Assembly: GCA_016125155.1 (NCBI GenBank)
Contig: WGMI01000027.1
Coordinates: 1 to 46,378, forward strand
Direction of reading: 5' to 3'
DNA: 46,378 nucleotides
DNA from: a bacterium
GTDB lineage: Bacteria; Bacteroidota; Bacteroidia; Flavobacteriales; Schleiferiaceae
In this document: positions 1 through 7,444 of the stretch, in pieces
How positions within the stretch are numbered: position 1 is the stretch's first letter
Layout: every line of letters starts with the position of its first letter
Translations under genes and position numbers: made by a program
The notes under the pieces: model-generated
The model's database searches: none
What the model saw: only the letters and a program-made list of their open reading frames with translations
What the model was told of the DNA's origin: nothing

Positions 1-2
1 AA

Positions 3-116
3 CACGTGGGCGAAAACGAAGTGAAACTCTCGCTCGGCCACCTGAGCAAGGGCGTCTACACCCTGCGCGTTTCGACGGCCCAAGGCGTCGTAAGCCAGAA
101 AGTCATTCTCGAATAA
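3..116 (+). CDS. C-terminal end of a T9SS cargo protein (partial)
   Basis: Only the last 37 codons are in the window; the gene enters from the left edge. The visible peptide has the shape of the end of a type IX secretion type A sorting domain: a beta-strand, then LSKGVYTLRV, then a final strand closing with QKVILE before TAA. In this family the domain directs export through the T9SS and is removed or anchored at the surface. The function of the missing part cannot be seen. A strong terminator follows 30 bases later, so this gene ends its transcription unit. Confidence 0.75.
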   Translation, partial: HVGENEVKLSLGHLSKGVYTLRVSTAQGVVSQKVILE

Positions 117-145
117 GGCGGAACCCTCCGCCCCGCGATCCCCGG

Positions 146-177
146 AACCGCCGCGCCCCAAGCGCGGCGGTTTTTTT
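146..177 (+). terminator. Rho-independent terminator after the T9SS cargo gene
   Basis: A perfect 9-bp GC stem (148-156 with 162-170), extended by two A-T pairs, encloses a 5-nt loop and is followed by seven T residues at 171-177. It lies 30 nt past the stop codon of the partial gene on the plus strand. Confidence 0.9.
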
Positions 178-510
178 GAATAGATTGGGCTTTAGACATG
201 AAGGTGTTAAGTTCTCCGAGTTATCGGATAAGTTCTAAGCGAAGTGCAAAACTGTCTGGTGAACCCAAAAAGAGGGTCTCTTTTTATGTTCAATTACACG
301 AATATTGCTTACAATTATTTATTACTTTCCTTTCGTTCCGTCCCATAGTAACATTCGATGAAGGTCGACTTATACAGGGCAGTCTCGATGTCTTTTTCAA
401 CAACCGTTGAGGTCTTTGCCTGCGGATTCCGAACGTTCCCGTTTAAAAAAAAGAAAGAATGTACGCTCATTATTCATTAGGCAGGATTCACTTTTGTACA
501 AACAAATCCC
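178..510. other. Intergenic region upstream of radC, no gene seen
   Basis: About 330 bases, clearly richer in A+T than the flanking genes. The short open frames here have no recognisable motifs and unlike codon use, so I call no gene. A small hairpin (accc/gggt with a following T run near 265-287) may be a minor terminator. The radC promoter should lie here, but I found no exact TAnnTTTG element. Confidence 0.5.
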
Positions 511-1206
511 ATGAGTCACGTCCACTTTCCGCTCCGGCTTCTGGCCGAATCGGATCGCCCACGCGAGAAGCTGCTTCAATCGGGTCGGTCGGTGCTTACG
601 GACGTGGAGCTTCTTGCTTTGCTGATCAATACTGGAACCCCGAGGTACTCGGCCCTCGATATTGCACGGAAGTTGCTGTCGGATTGTCAGAACAATCTAG
701 TCCAACTTGGAAGTCTGGGCATTGTCGAACTGACGGCCTACGAGGGAATCGGAAGTGCCAAAGCCGTATTGCTTTCAGCAGCGTTGGAGCTGGGACGCAG
801 ACGTGGGTTGGGCGTGGGCGATTCCCGACAGCCGATTACCGGCAGCAAGGACGCCTTCGCCCATTTTTTTCCGCACTTTGAAGACCTGCCCCACGAAGAG
901 TTTTGGTGTGCCTACCTCAATACCGCCAACCGACCCATTCGCACGGTACGCATCAGCCAGGGAGGGTTGAATGGCACCGTAGCCGACGTGCGCATCATTC
1001 TGAGGCACGCCCTTGAGTGCCGATCGTCAGGCATCTTACTGGCCCACAACCACCCGAGTGGTGCGCTCAAGCCGAGTGAGGCGGACGTTCGTCTTACGCG
1101 CAAAATCAAGGAAGCAGCGGAATGGATGGACATCAAGGTCCTGGATCACATAGTGCTGGCAGATCGATCGTACTATAGCTTCGCAGACGAAGGTTCGGTC
1201 CTCTAA
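511..1206 (+). CDS. radC: RadC family JAB/MPN-domain protein
   Basis: A 231-residue protein of normal RadC length. The N-terminal half carries a helix-hairpin-helix-like region (YEGIGSAKA around residues 77-85). The C-terminal half is the JAB/MPN metalloprotease-like domain: an acidic pair at 129-130, H179-N-H181-PSG and D192 form a complete JAMM metal site. The biological role of RadC is unsettled in the field; the old link to DNA repair has not held up, so a DNA-associated peptidase or nuclease role is only suggested. It starts with ATG and ends 8 nt before the wecB-like gene in the same direction, so it may be co-transcribed with the glycan locus. Confidence 0.9.
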   Translation: MSHVHFPLRLLAESDRPREKLLQSGRSVLTDVELLALLINTGTPRYSALDIARKLLSDCQNNLVQLGSLGIVELTAYEGIGSAKAVLLSAALELGRRRGLGVGDSRQPITGSKDAFAHFFPHFEDLPHEEFWCAYLNTANRPIRTVRISQGGLNGTVADVRIILRHALECRSSGILLAHNHPSGALKPSEADVRLTRKIKEAAEWMDIKVLDHIVLADRSYYSFADEGSVL

Positions 1207-1214
1207 ATGCGCTC

Positions 1215-2306
1215 ATGAAACCGGTTTTGATCGCCCATATTGTCGGGGCGCGTCCCCAATTTGTCAAGGCGGCCGCAGTATCTCGTGCACTTCGGCAAAA
1301 GCCGGAATTGGAGGAGTGGCTCATCCATACCGGGCAGCACTACGATCCTGGAATGTCTCAGCGGTTTTTCGACGAACTGGGCATTCCTGCGGCTGAGGCC
1401 TTGAGGATTGTGTCGGGCAAAGAGTCCGAATGGAACGTCGATTGGGCCACAGAAGCCTTGTGTTCGCTTTTTAGGGAACGCCGACCAGAGGCCGTTGTGG
1501 TTCACGGAGACACCTTATCGACCTTGGCGGGGGCCCGAGCCGCCGAGCAATTGGGCTTGCCATTGGCGCATGTGGAAGCGGGATTGCGCTCTGGAAACTG
1601 GGCCATGCCTGAAGAGGCCATCCGCGTAGAAACCGATCGTTTGAGTCGGTGGTTGTTTGTACCCCACCCGTCCGCAGCAGAACAACTCCGGGCAGAAGGT
1701 CTGGGCAGCGAACGGGGGCAGCACATCGAAACCGTGGGAGACGTCATGTTCGATTCCATGCGCTGGGTTCTCGATCACAACGCCAAAAACCAAGTGTTTT
1801 CAGAGCCGTATGCGCTGGTCACCCTACACCGAAATACCACGTTGGACGTTGCCGAGCGGCTGGGCACCATGCTCGAGTCCCTCTTGCAATTCGGCAAATC
1901 GGCTTCAGTTCCCCTGCGTTTGATCCTTCACCCGCGCCTGCGCGCCATGACTTCGAATGCCCCGGCTCTCCGCTGTTTGCTGCGCGACCATTCTTGGAGA
2001 CTCCTTCCCCCACAGGGATACGCTTCCATGTTGGCGCTCATTCAACACGCCGATTGGGTTCTGACCGATTCCGGTGGTCTGCAAAAAGAGGCGGCCCTGT
2101 TGGGTAGACCTTTGCTCGTTTTGCGGGCGGAAACGGAATGGACAGAATGGGTTGATCAAGGACGCGCCCGTTTGGTGGCCGACCGCTACGACGAAATGGA
2201 GCGGGCCAAGCAGTATTTTTCGAGCCATAAACCGAAGCCACTCCCCATTCCCACCGGAGCTTCTGATCGCATTGCCGAAATCCTCGTCCGAGATTTGCGT
2301 CCATGA
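1215..2306 (+). CDS. wecB: Non-hydrolysing UDP-N-acetylglucosamine 2-epimerase
   Basis: This 363-residue protein matches the GT-B-fold epimerase family that interconverts UDP-GlcNAc and UDP-ManNAc in the cytoplasm, feeding surface polysaccharides. Visible motifs are GARPQFVK (11-18), HTGQHYD (38-44), VHGDTLST (96-103), HVEAGLRS (119-126), PEExxRxxTD (132-141) and TDSGGLQKEA (284-293), in the family order. The late motif reads TEWTEW instead of the TERPE of E. coli WecB, so a modified sugar nucleotide is possible as substrate. It is the first of six genes with overlapping or touching ends: its TGA overlaps the next ATG. The family call is firm; the exact sugar is not. Confidence 0.9.
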   Translation: MKPVLIAHIVGARPQFVKAAAVSRALRQKPELEEWLIHTGQHYDPGMSQRFFDELGIPAAEALRIVSGKESEWNVDWATEALCSLFRERRPEAVVVHGDTLSTLAGARAAEQLGLPLAHVEAGLRSGNWAMPEEAIRVETDRLSRWLFVPHPSAAEQLRAEGLGSERGQHIETVGDVMFDSMRWVLDHNAKNQVFSEPYALVTLHRNTTLDVAERLGTMLESLLQFGKSASVPLRLILHPRLRAMTSNAPALRCLLRDHSWRLLPPQGYASMLALIQHADWVLTDSGGLQKEAALLGRPLLVLRAETEWTEWVDQGRARLVADRYDEMERAKQYFSSHKPKPLPIPTGASDRIAEILVRDLRP

Positions 2307-3502
2307 TCCAATCGCTTTCGTTGTATGCCCAGTCGATCTTGCGCCTCGTGTCCCATTCCAGGGGCCGTAGGGTGCTGAACGCTCAGTTTCGCGGTCCCTT
2401 GAAAGAGGTCTACAAGCGCAGCTTTGGTCAAGCGGCCCAATCAGCGGCAGACTGGTTGATGTTGAGTCAGATCCACGGAAAAGGCGGTATGGCGAGCTGG
2501 AGTGTCTATGGGGGTTGGACCAGTGCCTATCCCGAAACCACGGGGTATATTATCCCGAGCCTTATCGAAGCGGCTCGGGTATTAGATGAGCCGAAATGGG
2601 CTCTTACTGCCCAAGAAGCGGCGCTTTGGCTCAAGCAACAACAACGGCAAGATGGCGGCTGGGCAGGCGGTTATGTCCATCAGCAAAAGCCGGCCGTCGT
2701 ATTCAACACCGCTCAGGCTATGCGCGGTCTCTATGCGATGGCGGAGTGGGAAAAAGCCCATCCTGAACAGACTTCGTGGGTACCATGGGAAGAGCACTTG
2801 CTCAAAGCCGGAAATTGGATCGTCCAGTGCCAAGAGCGCAATGGGTCGTGGAAGAAAAACGCCCATTTGGGCGAAGCCCGCGTATACGACACCTACGTAG
2901 CGGCCGTCTTGGCCAAGCTCGGCAAGGCACTCGACAGACCGGAATGGATGGCGGCCGCCCGCAAACAATGCGAATGGGTTGTTTCCAAGCAGTTGCCCAA
3001 CGGGTGGTGGCCCGATGCAGACAATACCATTCGCCACAACGACCGCCCCATTTTGCATACCATTGCCTATACCCTCGACGGAATGCTCGAGTGCGGAATA
3101 GAACTCGGCCAACCCGAGTTCTATCAATCGGGGGTTGCGGCAGCCAAGGCCCTCAAACGATCGTATCGAGCCCAAGGAAGTCTCTACGGGCGCTATGACC
3201 GAAATTGGAACGGATCGGAATCATTTTTATGCACCGGGGCAGCGCAATTGGCGCTGACTTGGCTCGAAATTGGACAGAGAACCCAGGATGGAGCGTGGAT
3301 CGAGTCGGCCATACGGCTCGCACAACAGCTCAAATCGATTCAGCACGGCCCCTACGCCCATATTCCGGAAACTCGAGGCGCGCTCTTTGGATCCGATCCC
3401 ATTTGGGGCCGGTATGAACCGTTTTCGGTGCCCAACTGGGGGGTCAAGTACGCGCTCGACCTCTTTTTGAAGCTGCATCAACGCGAAGTAAACACGCTGT
3501 AG
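2303..3502 (+). CDS. Alpha/alpha-toroid protein, terpenoid-cyclase-like fold
   Basis: A 399-residue protein built from helical repeats punctuated by Gln/Gly/Trp turns: QDGGWAGG (about 116-123), RNGSWKK, PNGWWPD and further G-W motifs. This is the look of the alpha/alpha toroid shared by terpenoid cyclases, prenyltransferases and several polysaccharide-locus proteins such as Vibrio VpsJ. There is no DxDD cyclase motif, no signal peptide and no membrane segment, so I do not call it a squalene cyclase. Its place between a sugar epimerase and an acyltransferase suggests a role in making or modifying a glycan. ATG start overlapping the previous stop (ATGA). Function unknown. Confidence 0.65.
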   Translation: MIQSLSLYAQSILRLVSHSRGRRVLNAQFRGPLKEVYKRSFGQAAQSAADWLMLSQIHGKGGMASWSVYGGWTSAYPETTGYIIPSLIEAARVLDEPKWALTAQEAALWLKQQQRQDGGWAGGYVHQQKPAVVFNTAQAMRGLYAMAEWEKAHPEQTSWVPWEEHLLKAGNWIVQCQERNGSWKKNAHLGEARVYDTYVAAVLAKLGKALDRPEWMAAARKQCEWVVSKQLPNGWWPDADNTIRHNDRPILHTIAYTLDGMLECGIELGQPEFYQSGVAAAKALKRSYRAQGSLYGRYDRNWNGSESFLCTGAAQLALTWLEIGQRTQDGAWIESAIRLAQQLKSIQHGPYAHIPETRGALFGSDPIWGRYEPFSVPNWGVKYALDLFLKLHQREVNTL

Positions 3503-4410
3503 TGCGGTTGTTCCGCGCTTCAGCACGTTCCTTGATCCGGGTTTTGCTCCCGGATTGGGCGATCGATGCCTACCGACGATGGCGTAAAAAGCAATTGCGC
3601 CAAGGCATACAACAGCGCCTTGAGGTCGGTACCGCACTCGATCAAGCGGCTCTTGTCGAGGGACTTCGATCGATGGGAATCGAAACCGGGCAATCGCTCT
3701 TGGTGCATTCAAGTTTGTCTTCGCTGGGGGCCGTAAGGGGAGGAGCCAACACGGTGATCCAAGCCATCCAAGAGGCTTTGGGGCCTTCTGGGACCCTCAT
3801 GATGCCGAGCTCTCCGGTAACGGCCTTGCAAGCGGAGTTTGTTCGAAGTCGAGCCGTGTTTGATGTGCGCAACACCCCCAGCGCCATGGGGGCCATCACC
3901 GAACGGTTCCGACAACAGCCGGGCGTCCTACGGAGCCTGCACCCAACCGAGCCCGTATGTGCTTTGGGTCCTTGGGCCCTGGAGCTGACCGCCGATCACC
4001 CCACCCACATTCGTCCTTATGGGGTTCAATCTCCTTGGCGGAAATGGATGGAGCGCGATGGGCTGATCCTCTATGTGGGTGTTACCCTCGACCAAGCCGG
4101 CACCAGTCTTCATTGTGTTGAAGATGCCCTAGGCCTCGACTTTATGTACTTACCCGAAGCGGTGACGCTGTCCGTGGTCGATGTCATGGGTCGGCCGGGC
4201 TCGGTAGAAACCCTGATTCACAATCCCATTTGGTCGGTTCAGCGCCGATGCGACGGGTTGATCGAGCCGTTGGCCCATGCGGGTGTGCTCCGGCGGGTTC
4301 GATGGGGGGGAGCCGAATGCCTACTTTTAAGGTCTCGATTGATGCTCGAATTTTTGGTCAAGGAATATCAAGAACGGGGCGTAACCCTCTATCATCCCGA
4401 AGGAACGTGA
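3502..4410 (+). CDS. AAC(3)-family N-acetyltransferase-like protein
   Basis: 302 residues matching the fold family named after aminoglycoside 3-N-acetyltransferase: LVHSSLSSLG, then GGANTVI and GPSGTLMMPS in the first half, the LHPTEPVCALG block in the middle, and GTSLHCVEDALG later. An N-terminal stretch of about 50 basic, aromatic-rich residues precedes the domain. These enzymes use acetyl-CoA to acylate an amino sugar. Within a glycan locus it more likely acetylates an amino-sugar precursor than an antibiotic. The start is GTG at 3502, whose G is the last base of the preceding TAG, which implies translational coupling. Confidence 0.8.
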   Translation: MRLFRASARSLIRVLLPDWAIDAYRRWRKKQLRQGIQQRLEVGTALDQAALVEGLRSMGIETGQSLLVHSSLSSLGAVRGGANTVIQAIQEALGPSGTLMMPSSPVTALQAEFVRSRAVFDVRNTPSAMGAITERFRQQPGVLRSLHPTEPVCALGPWALELTADHPTHIRPYGVQSPWRKWMERDGLILYVGVTLDQAGTSLHCVEDALGLDFMYLPEAVTLSVVDVMGRPGSVETLIHNPIWSVQRRCDGLIEPLAHAGVLRRVRWGGAECLLLRSRLMLEFLVKEYQERGVTLYHPEGT

Positions 4411-5153
4411 ATTCTTCTCACAAGGCTAAAGTGCTGTTGCTCACCGGGGCCAGCGGAGGATTGGGCAGGGCTTTGTCGGCGCTGTGGGCCAAAAGCGATT
4501 GGCAGTTGATCCTGCACTGCCACAGCGACAGAGACCTTCTGGAGGAGCACCTTTCGGGTTTGGAGTTTCGCCATGCCCCCATGGTGTTGCAAGCCGATTT
4601 GAGCGATCCCGAAGAAGTCCTTCACCTCTGCGGAGAGGCTCAAAAAAAAGCCGGTCGGGTCGATGTTCTGGTCAACAACGCCGGATTGAGCCACAGTGCC
4701 GTGGTCTGGAAACAAGACATCGAGGCCTGGAATCGGTTGTTGGCGGTCAATTTAACGGCTCCTTTTCTCCTGATGCGCCATTTGAGCCCGGGGATGCGCA
4801 GCCGCGGATTTGGACGGATCATCAACATTTCTTCAGTGGTGGCCCATCTCGGGGTTTTTGGGGCGTCGGCCTACGGTGCTTCCAAGGCCGGTTTGAATGG
4901 TTTGACCGCCAGCGCTTCCAAAGAACTGATTTCGGGGGGGATAACGGTCAACAACATCGCTTTGGGCTATACCTCAAAGGGGATGATCGACCAGCTCCAA
5001 CCCGAACATCGCGAAGAAATTAGGGTGCGCATTCCAGCCCAGCGGTTTGGGAGTGCCGAAGAACTGTCGGGACTCATCGCCTATTTGGCTTCGGATCAGG
5101 CGGCCTACCTCACCGGACAGACCCTCCATTTGAACGGCGGGCTCTATGCTTGA
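4407..5153 (+). CDS. Short-chain dehydrogenase/reductase (FabG-like)
   Basis: 248 residues with all classical SDR signatures: TGASGGLG nucleotide-binding loop (13-20), NNAG, the catalytic serine in NISS, and YGASK with Tyr and Lys. It is a cytoplasmic NAD(P)H oxidoreductase; relatives include 3-oxoacyl-ACP reductases and sugar ketoreductases, and the substrate cannot be told from sequence. The frame stays open back to 4230, but the GTG at 4407 is the best start because it forms a GTGA overlap with the previous stop and places the Rossmann motif close to the N-terminus. The context suggests a reduction step in glycan precursor synthesis. Confidence 0.85.
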   Translation: MNSSHKAKVLLLTGASGGLGRALSALWAKSDWQLILHCHSDRDLLEEHLSGLEFRHAPMVLQADLSDPEEVLHLCGEAQKKAGRVDVLVNNAGLSHSAVVWKQDIEAWNRLLAVNLTAPFLLMRHLSPGMRSRGFGRIINISSVVAHLGVFGASAYGASKAGLNGLTASASKELISGGITVNNIALGYTSKGMIDQLQPEHREEIRVRIPAQRFGSAEELSGLIAYLASDQAAYLTGQTLHLNGGLYA

Positions 5154-6486
5154 GCAGTTTCCTCCGGAACCCGAGTCGGTTTGCGTTTGGGTCGATCGGA
5201 AGCGACCCCGAGCCATCTATGCGCTGGAAACCATTTTTCGGGATTTTATCGGGTTGAGCGTTCAGATTACAGACCAAATTGAAGCGTTTCGAAATGCGGA
5301 GGGATTGAAAGTCAATTATTCTTCTGTAGGCATTCCCGGGGTGTTTCGGGTCGCCAAGGTGGATTTGCTCTTTGAGACCGAAATCTTTGAACAAGAACTG
5401 CACTGGGGTCAGTGGCAGGGGGTGCCCGTGTTTTTTCAGACGGTCAATGCCAAGTCTGAAGTACCGTTCGATCTGTTTGCCGCTGCGTTTTACCTTCTGA
5501 GCCGATACGAGGAATACCTCCCTTTTGTTCCGGACGAACACGGACGGTTTCCGGCCAGCCAAAGCGTCCTGTCTCAATCGGGCAACCTCAAGCGCCCCTT
5601 GATCGACGAATGGGTGGAGGCCTTTGTTCGGGTTTGGGAAGCATCGTTGGGGAGGCCATTACGCCGAACAAAGCCCGAGTATCGCTTTGTGTCCACCATC
5701 GATGTCGACAACGGATATGCCTATGCGGGCAAGGGTTTGTTGCGCACGCTGTTCGGTTTTGCCGGCGATCTGAGCCGTTTGGATTGGGGGCATTTGTTTG
5801 CCCGCCTACGGGTGGTGCGCAAGCTCGAAACCGATCCCTACGACCGATACGACAGCCTGATCGAGCAATCGGAATTACTCGGATTTCGGCTGTTGTTTTT
5901 CGTGCTGTTTTCGGAATTGGGACCATACGACCGCTCCTTGGGGATGCATCGTTCGAGCATGCATCGGCTCTTGCGCCGGCTCTCGGATTTTTCTGAAGTC
6001 GGGTTGCATCCCAGCTACGCCTCGAACAGCGAAGAACGCGGTTTGGCCGCGGAAAAAGAGGCGCTCGAAGCCATTGTGCACCGTCAAATAGCGCAAAGCC
6101 GTCAGCACTATCTCAAGCTCCGTTTGCCTCAGACCTACCGAAACCTGATTGAGACTGGTATAGAAAGCGATTTCAGCATGGGGTATCCGCGTCAAACGGG
6201 TTGGAGGATGGGCAGCTGCCGTCCGGTGCGTTTTTACGATCTCGAATTGGAAGAGTCGACGGGACTGGTTGTGCATCCGTTTCCGTTTATGGATACGGTA
6301 TACATCGATCATATGCGGTGGAGCCCGGAACAGGCCTTTGAAGAAATGAAAGGCTATATGGAACAGTGCAGACAATTCGGAGGGACCCTGATCAGCGTCT
6401 TCCACGACCGCACGTTTAGCGAAATGTTGCCCGCGTGGAGAGACTGGCGTTCGGTCTACGAACAGTGGATTAACATGGCCCGATGA
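5146..6486 (+). CDS. Polysaccharide deacetylase family protein (DUF7033 type)
   Basis: 446 residues. The N-terminal 170 residues resemble the DUF7033 region of Bacteroidota deacetylases, including FYLLSRYEEYLP. After it comes a NodB-like domain: STIDVDNGYAY supplies the aspartates of motif 1, and GLHPSYAS the His of the metal site. These enzymes remove acetyl groups from N-acetyl amino sugars in polymers. No signal peptide is visible, so it may act on a cytoplasmic or lipid-linked intermediate. It overlaps the SDR gene by 8 nt. The pairing with a FemAB-like gene recalls XrtA/PEP-CTERM exopolysaccharide loci, though no exosortase is present here. Confidence 0.75.
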   Translation: MLEQFPPEPESVCVWVDRKRPRAIYALETIFRDFIGLSVQITDQIEAFRNAEGLKVNYSSVGIPGVFRVAKVDLLFETEIFEQELHWGQWQGVPVFFQTVNAKSEVPFDLFAAAFYLLSRYEEYLPFVPDEHGRFPASQSVLSQSGNLKRPLIDEWVEAFVRVWEASLGRPLRRTKPEYRFVSTIDVDNGYAYAGKGLLRTLFGFAGDLSRLDWGHLFARLRVVRKLETDPYDRYDSLIEQSELLGFRLLFFVLFSELGPYDRSLGMHRSSMHRLLRRLSDFSEVGLHPSYASNSEERGLAAEKEALEAIVHRQIAQSRQHYLKLRLPQTYRNLIETGIESDFSMGYPRQTGWRMGSCRPVRFYDLELEESTGLVVHPFPFMDTVYIDHMRWSPEQAFEEMKGYMEQCRQFGGTLISVFHDRTFSEMLPAWRDWRSVYEQWINMAR

Positions 6487-7412
6487 TTCGCCTGCTCCAG
6501 CGATCAGACATCGACCTCCGCGCTTGGGATGCCTGCGTGGATTCCGACCCGCGTTCTTTGGTCTACGGCCGCACTTTTTACCTCGATGGGCTCCGTCCCG
6601 ATTGGTGCGGTTTGGTCGAGGGCGATTACCGCCGCGTTATGCCGTTGTTCTCGTCGGTCAAATGGGGCATTCGCTATGGTTTTCGCGCGTTTGGCGCCCA
6701 GCAGCTCGGGGTGTTTGGCCCAGAGGTTACCCCAGATAGGGTAGAGGCCTTCTTGAACGCGGTTCCTCGAAATTGGCCTTGGGTGGACCTGTACCTGAAC
6801 GAAGGCGATGCGCCCCGATCGGAACAGATACCCCAATGGCGCCTGCGTCCCCAGCCCAACTATCTGCTCGATCTCGATCGCTCCTACGAAGCGGTGTACG
6901 CGGGCTACAATACCCAAACCGTGCGGAATCTGCGCAAGTCGGAGCAAGCTGGTTTTCGGATCTTCGAACAAGGCTCCCCGGAAGCCCTGATCGCTTTGTT
7001 TCAGGAGAACCGCGGAAGAGAACTCCCTTCAATGGGGGAATTGGAATACGCCACCCAGTTGCGGATCCAGCATCAAATGCTCCACCGGGGCATGGGACTG
7101 CTCTGGATGGTCCACGACGAGCGCAATTCGCCCGCGGCTGGGGTGTTTTGTACGGTGTACCGCAATAGAATTACGTTGCTGTTCAGTGGTCAAAGTGCTG
7201 AAGGACGGGAACGATCTGCCATGACCGCGCTGTGGAATGCGCTGTTTTTGCAGTATTCTATGAAGGGTTACACCTTTGATTTCGAGGGAAGTGCAGATCC
7301 GGGCATCCAGCGTTTTGTCGAAGGGTTTGGCGCAGTGCGAACCAGATACCTACGCGCGGTCCGCAACCGATTGCCGTTTCCGCTGAACCGCTGGATGGAG
7401 CAGAGAGGCTGA
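6483..7412 (+). CDS. FemAB/GNAT-like acyl- or aminoacyltransferase
   Basis: 309 residues with the double-GNAT look of the FemAB family: an N-terminal WDACVDS/RTFYLD segment, then NTQTVRNLRKSEQAGF at about 144-159, and a C-terminal GNAT core with LLWMVHDE, GVFCTVYRNRITLLFSGQS and FDFEGSADPGIQRFVEGFGA. FemAB relatives move amino acids or acyl groups to peptidoglycan precursors or glycans. It overlaps the deacetylase gene by ATGA and is the last gene of the run. A cytoplasmic step on a lipid-linked glycan is plausible; the donor and acceptor are unknown. Confidence 0.7.
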   Translation: MIRLLQRSDIDLRAWDACVDSDPRSLVYGRTFYLDGLRPDWCGLVEGDYRRVMPLFSSVKWGIRYGFRAFGAQQLGVFGPEVTPDRVEAFLNAVPRNWPWVDLYLNEGDAPRSEQIPQWRLRPQPNYLLDLDRSYEAVYAGYNTQTVRNLRKSEQAGFRIFEQGSPEALIALFQENRGRELPSMGELEYATQLRIQHQMLHRGMGLLWMVHDERNSPAAGVFCTVYRNRITLLFSGQSAEGRERSAMTALWNALFLQYSMKGYTFDFEGSADPGIQRFVEGFGAVRTRYLRAVRNRLPFPLNRWMEQRG

Positions 7413-7444
7413 CGGAATCGCAAAAACGGTGCCGACAACCCATT

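Noticed and set aside
198..410. 70-codon plus-strand frame before radC
   Set aside because: AT-rich, no recognisable motif, codon use unlike the neighbours, and no ribosome-binding site; most likely chance.
397..579. 60-codon minus-strand frame overlapping the start of radC
   Set aside because: It runs against a well-supported gene and has no motif.
2303..3502. Possible squalene-hopene cyclase
   Set aside because: The repeats resemble that fold, but the DxDD catalytic motif and membrane-facing features are absent.
3502..4410. Aminoglycoside resistance gene
   Set aside because: The AAC(3) fold is clear, but its overlap with sugar-metabolism genes argues for acetylation of a glycan precursor.
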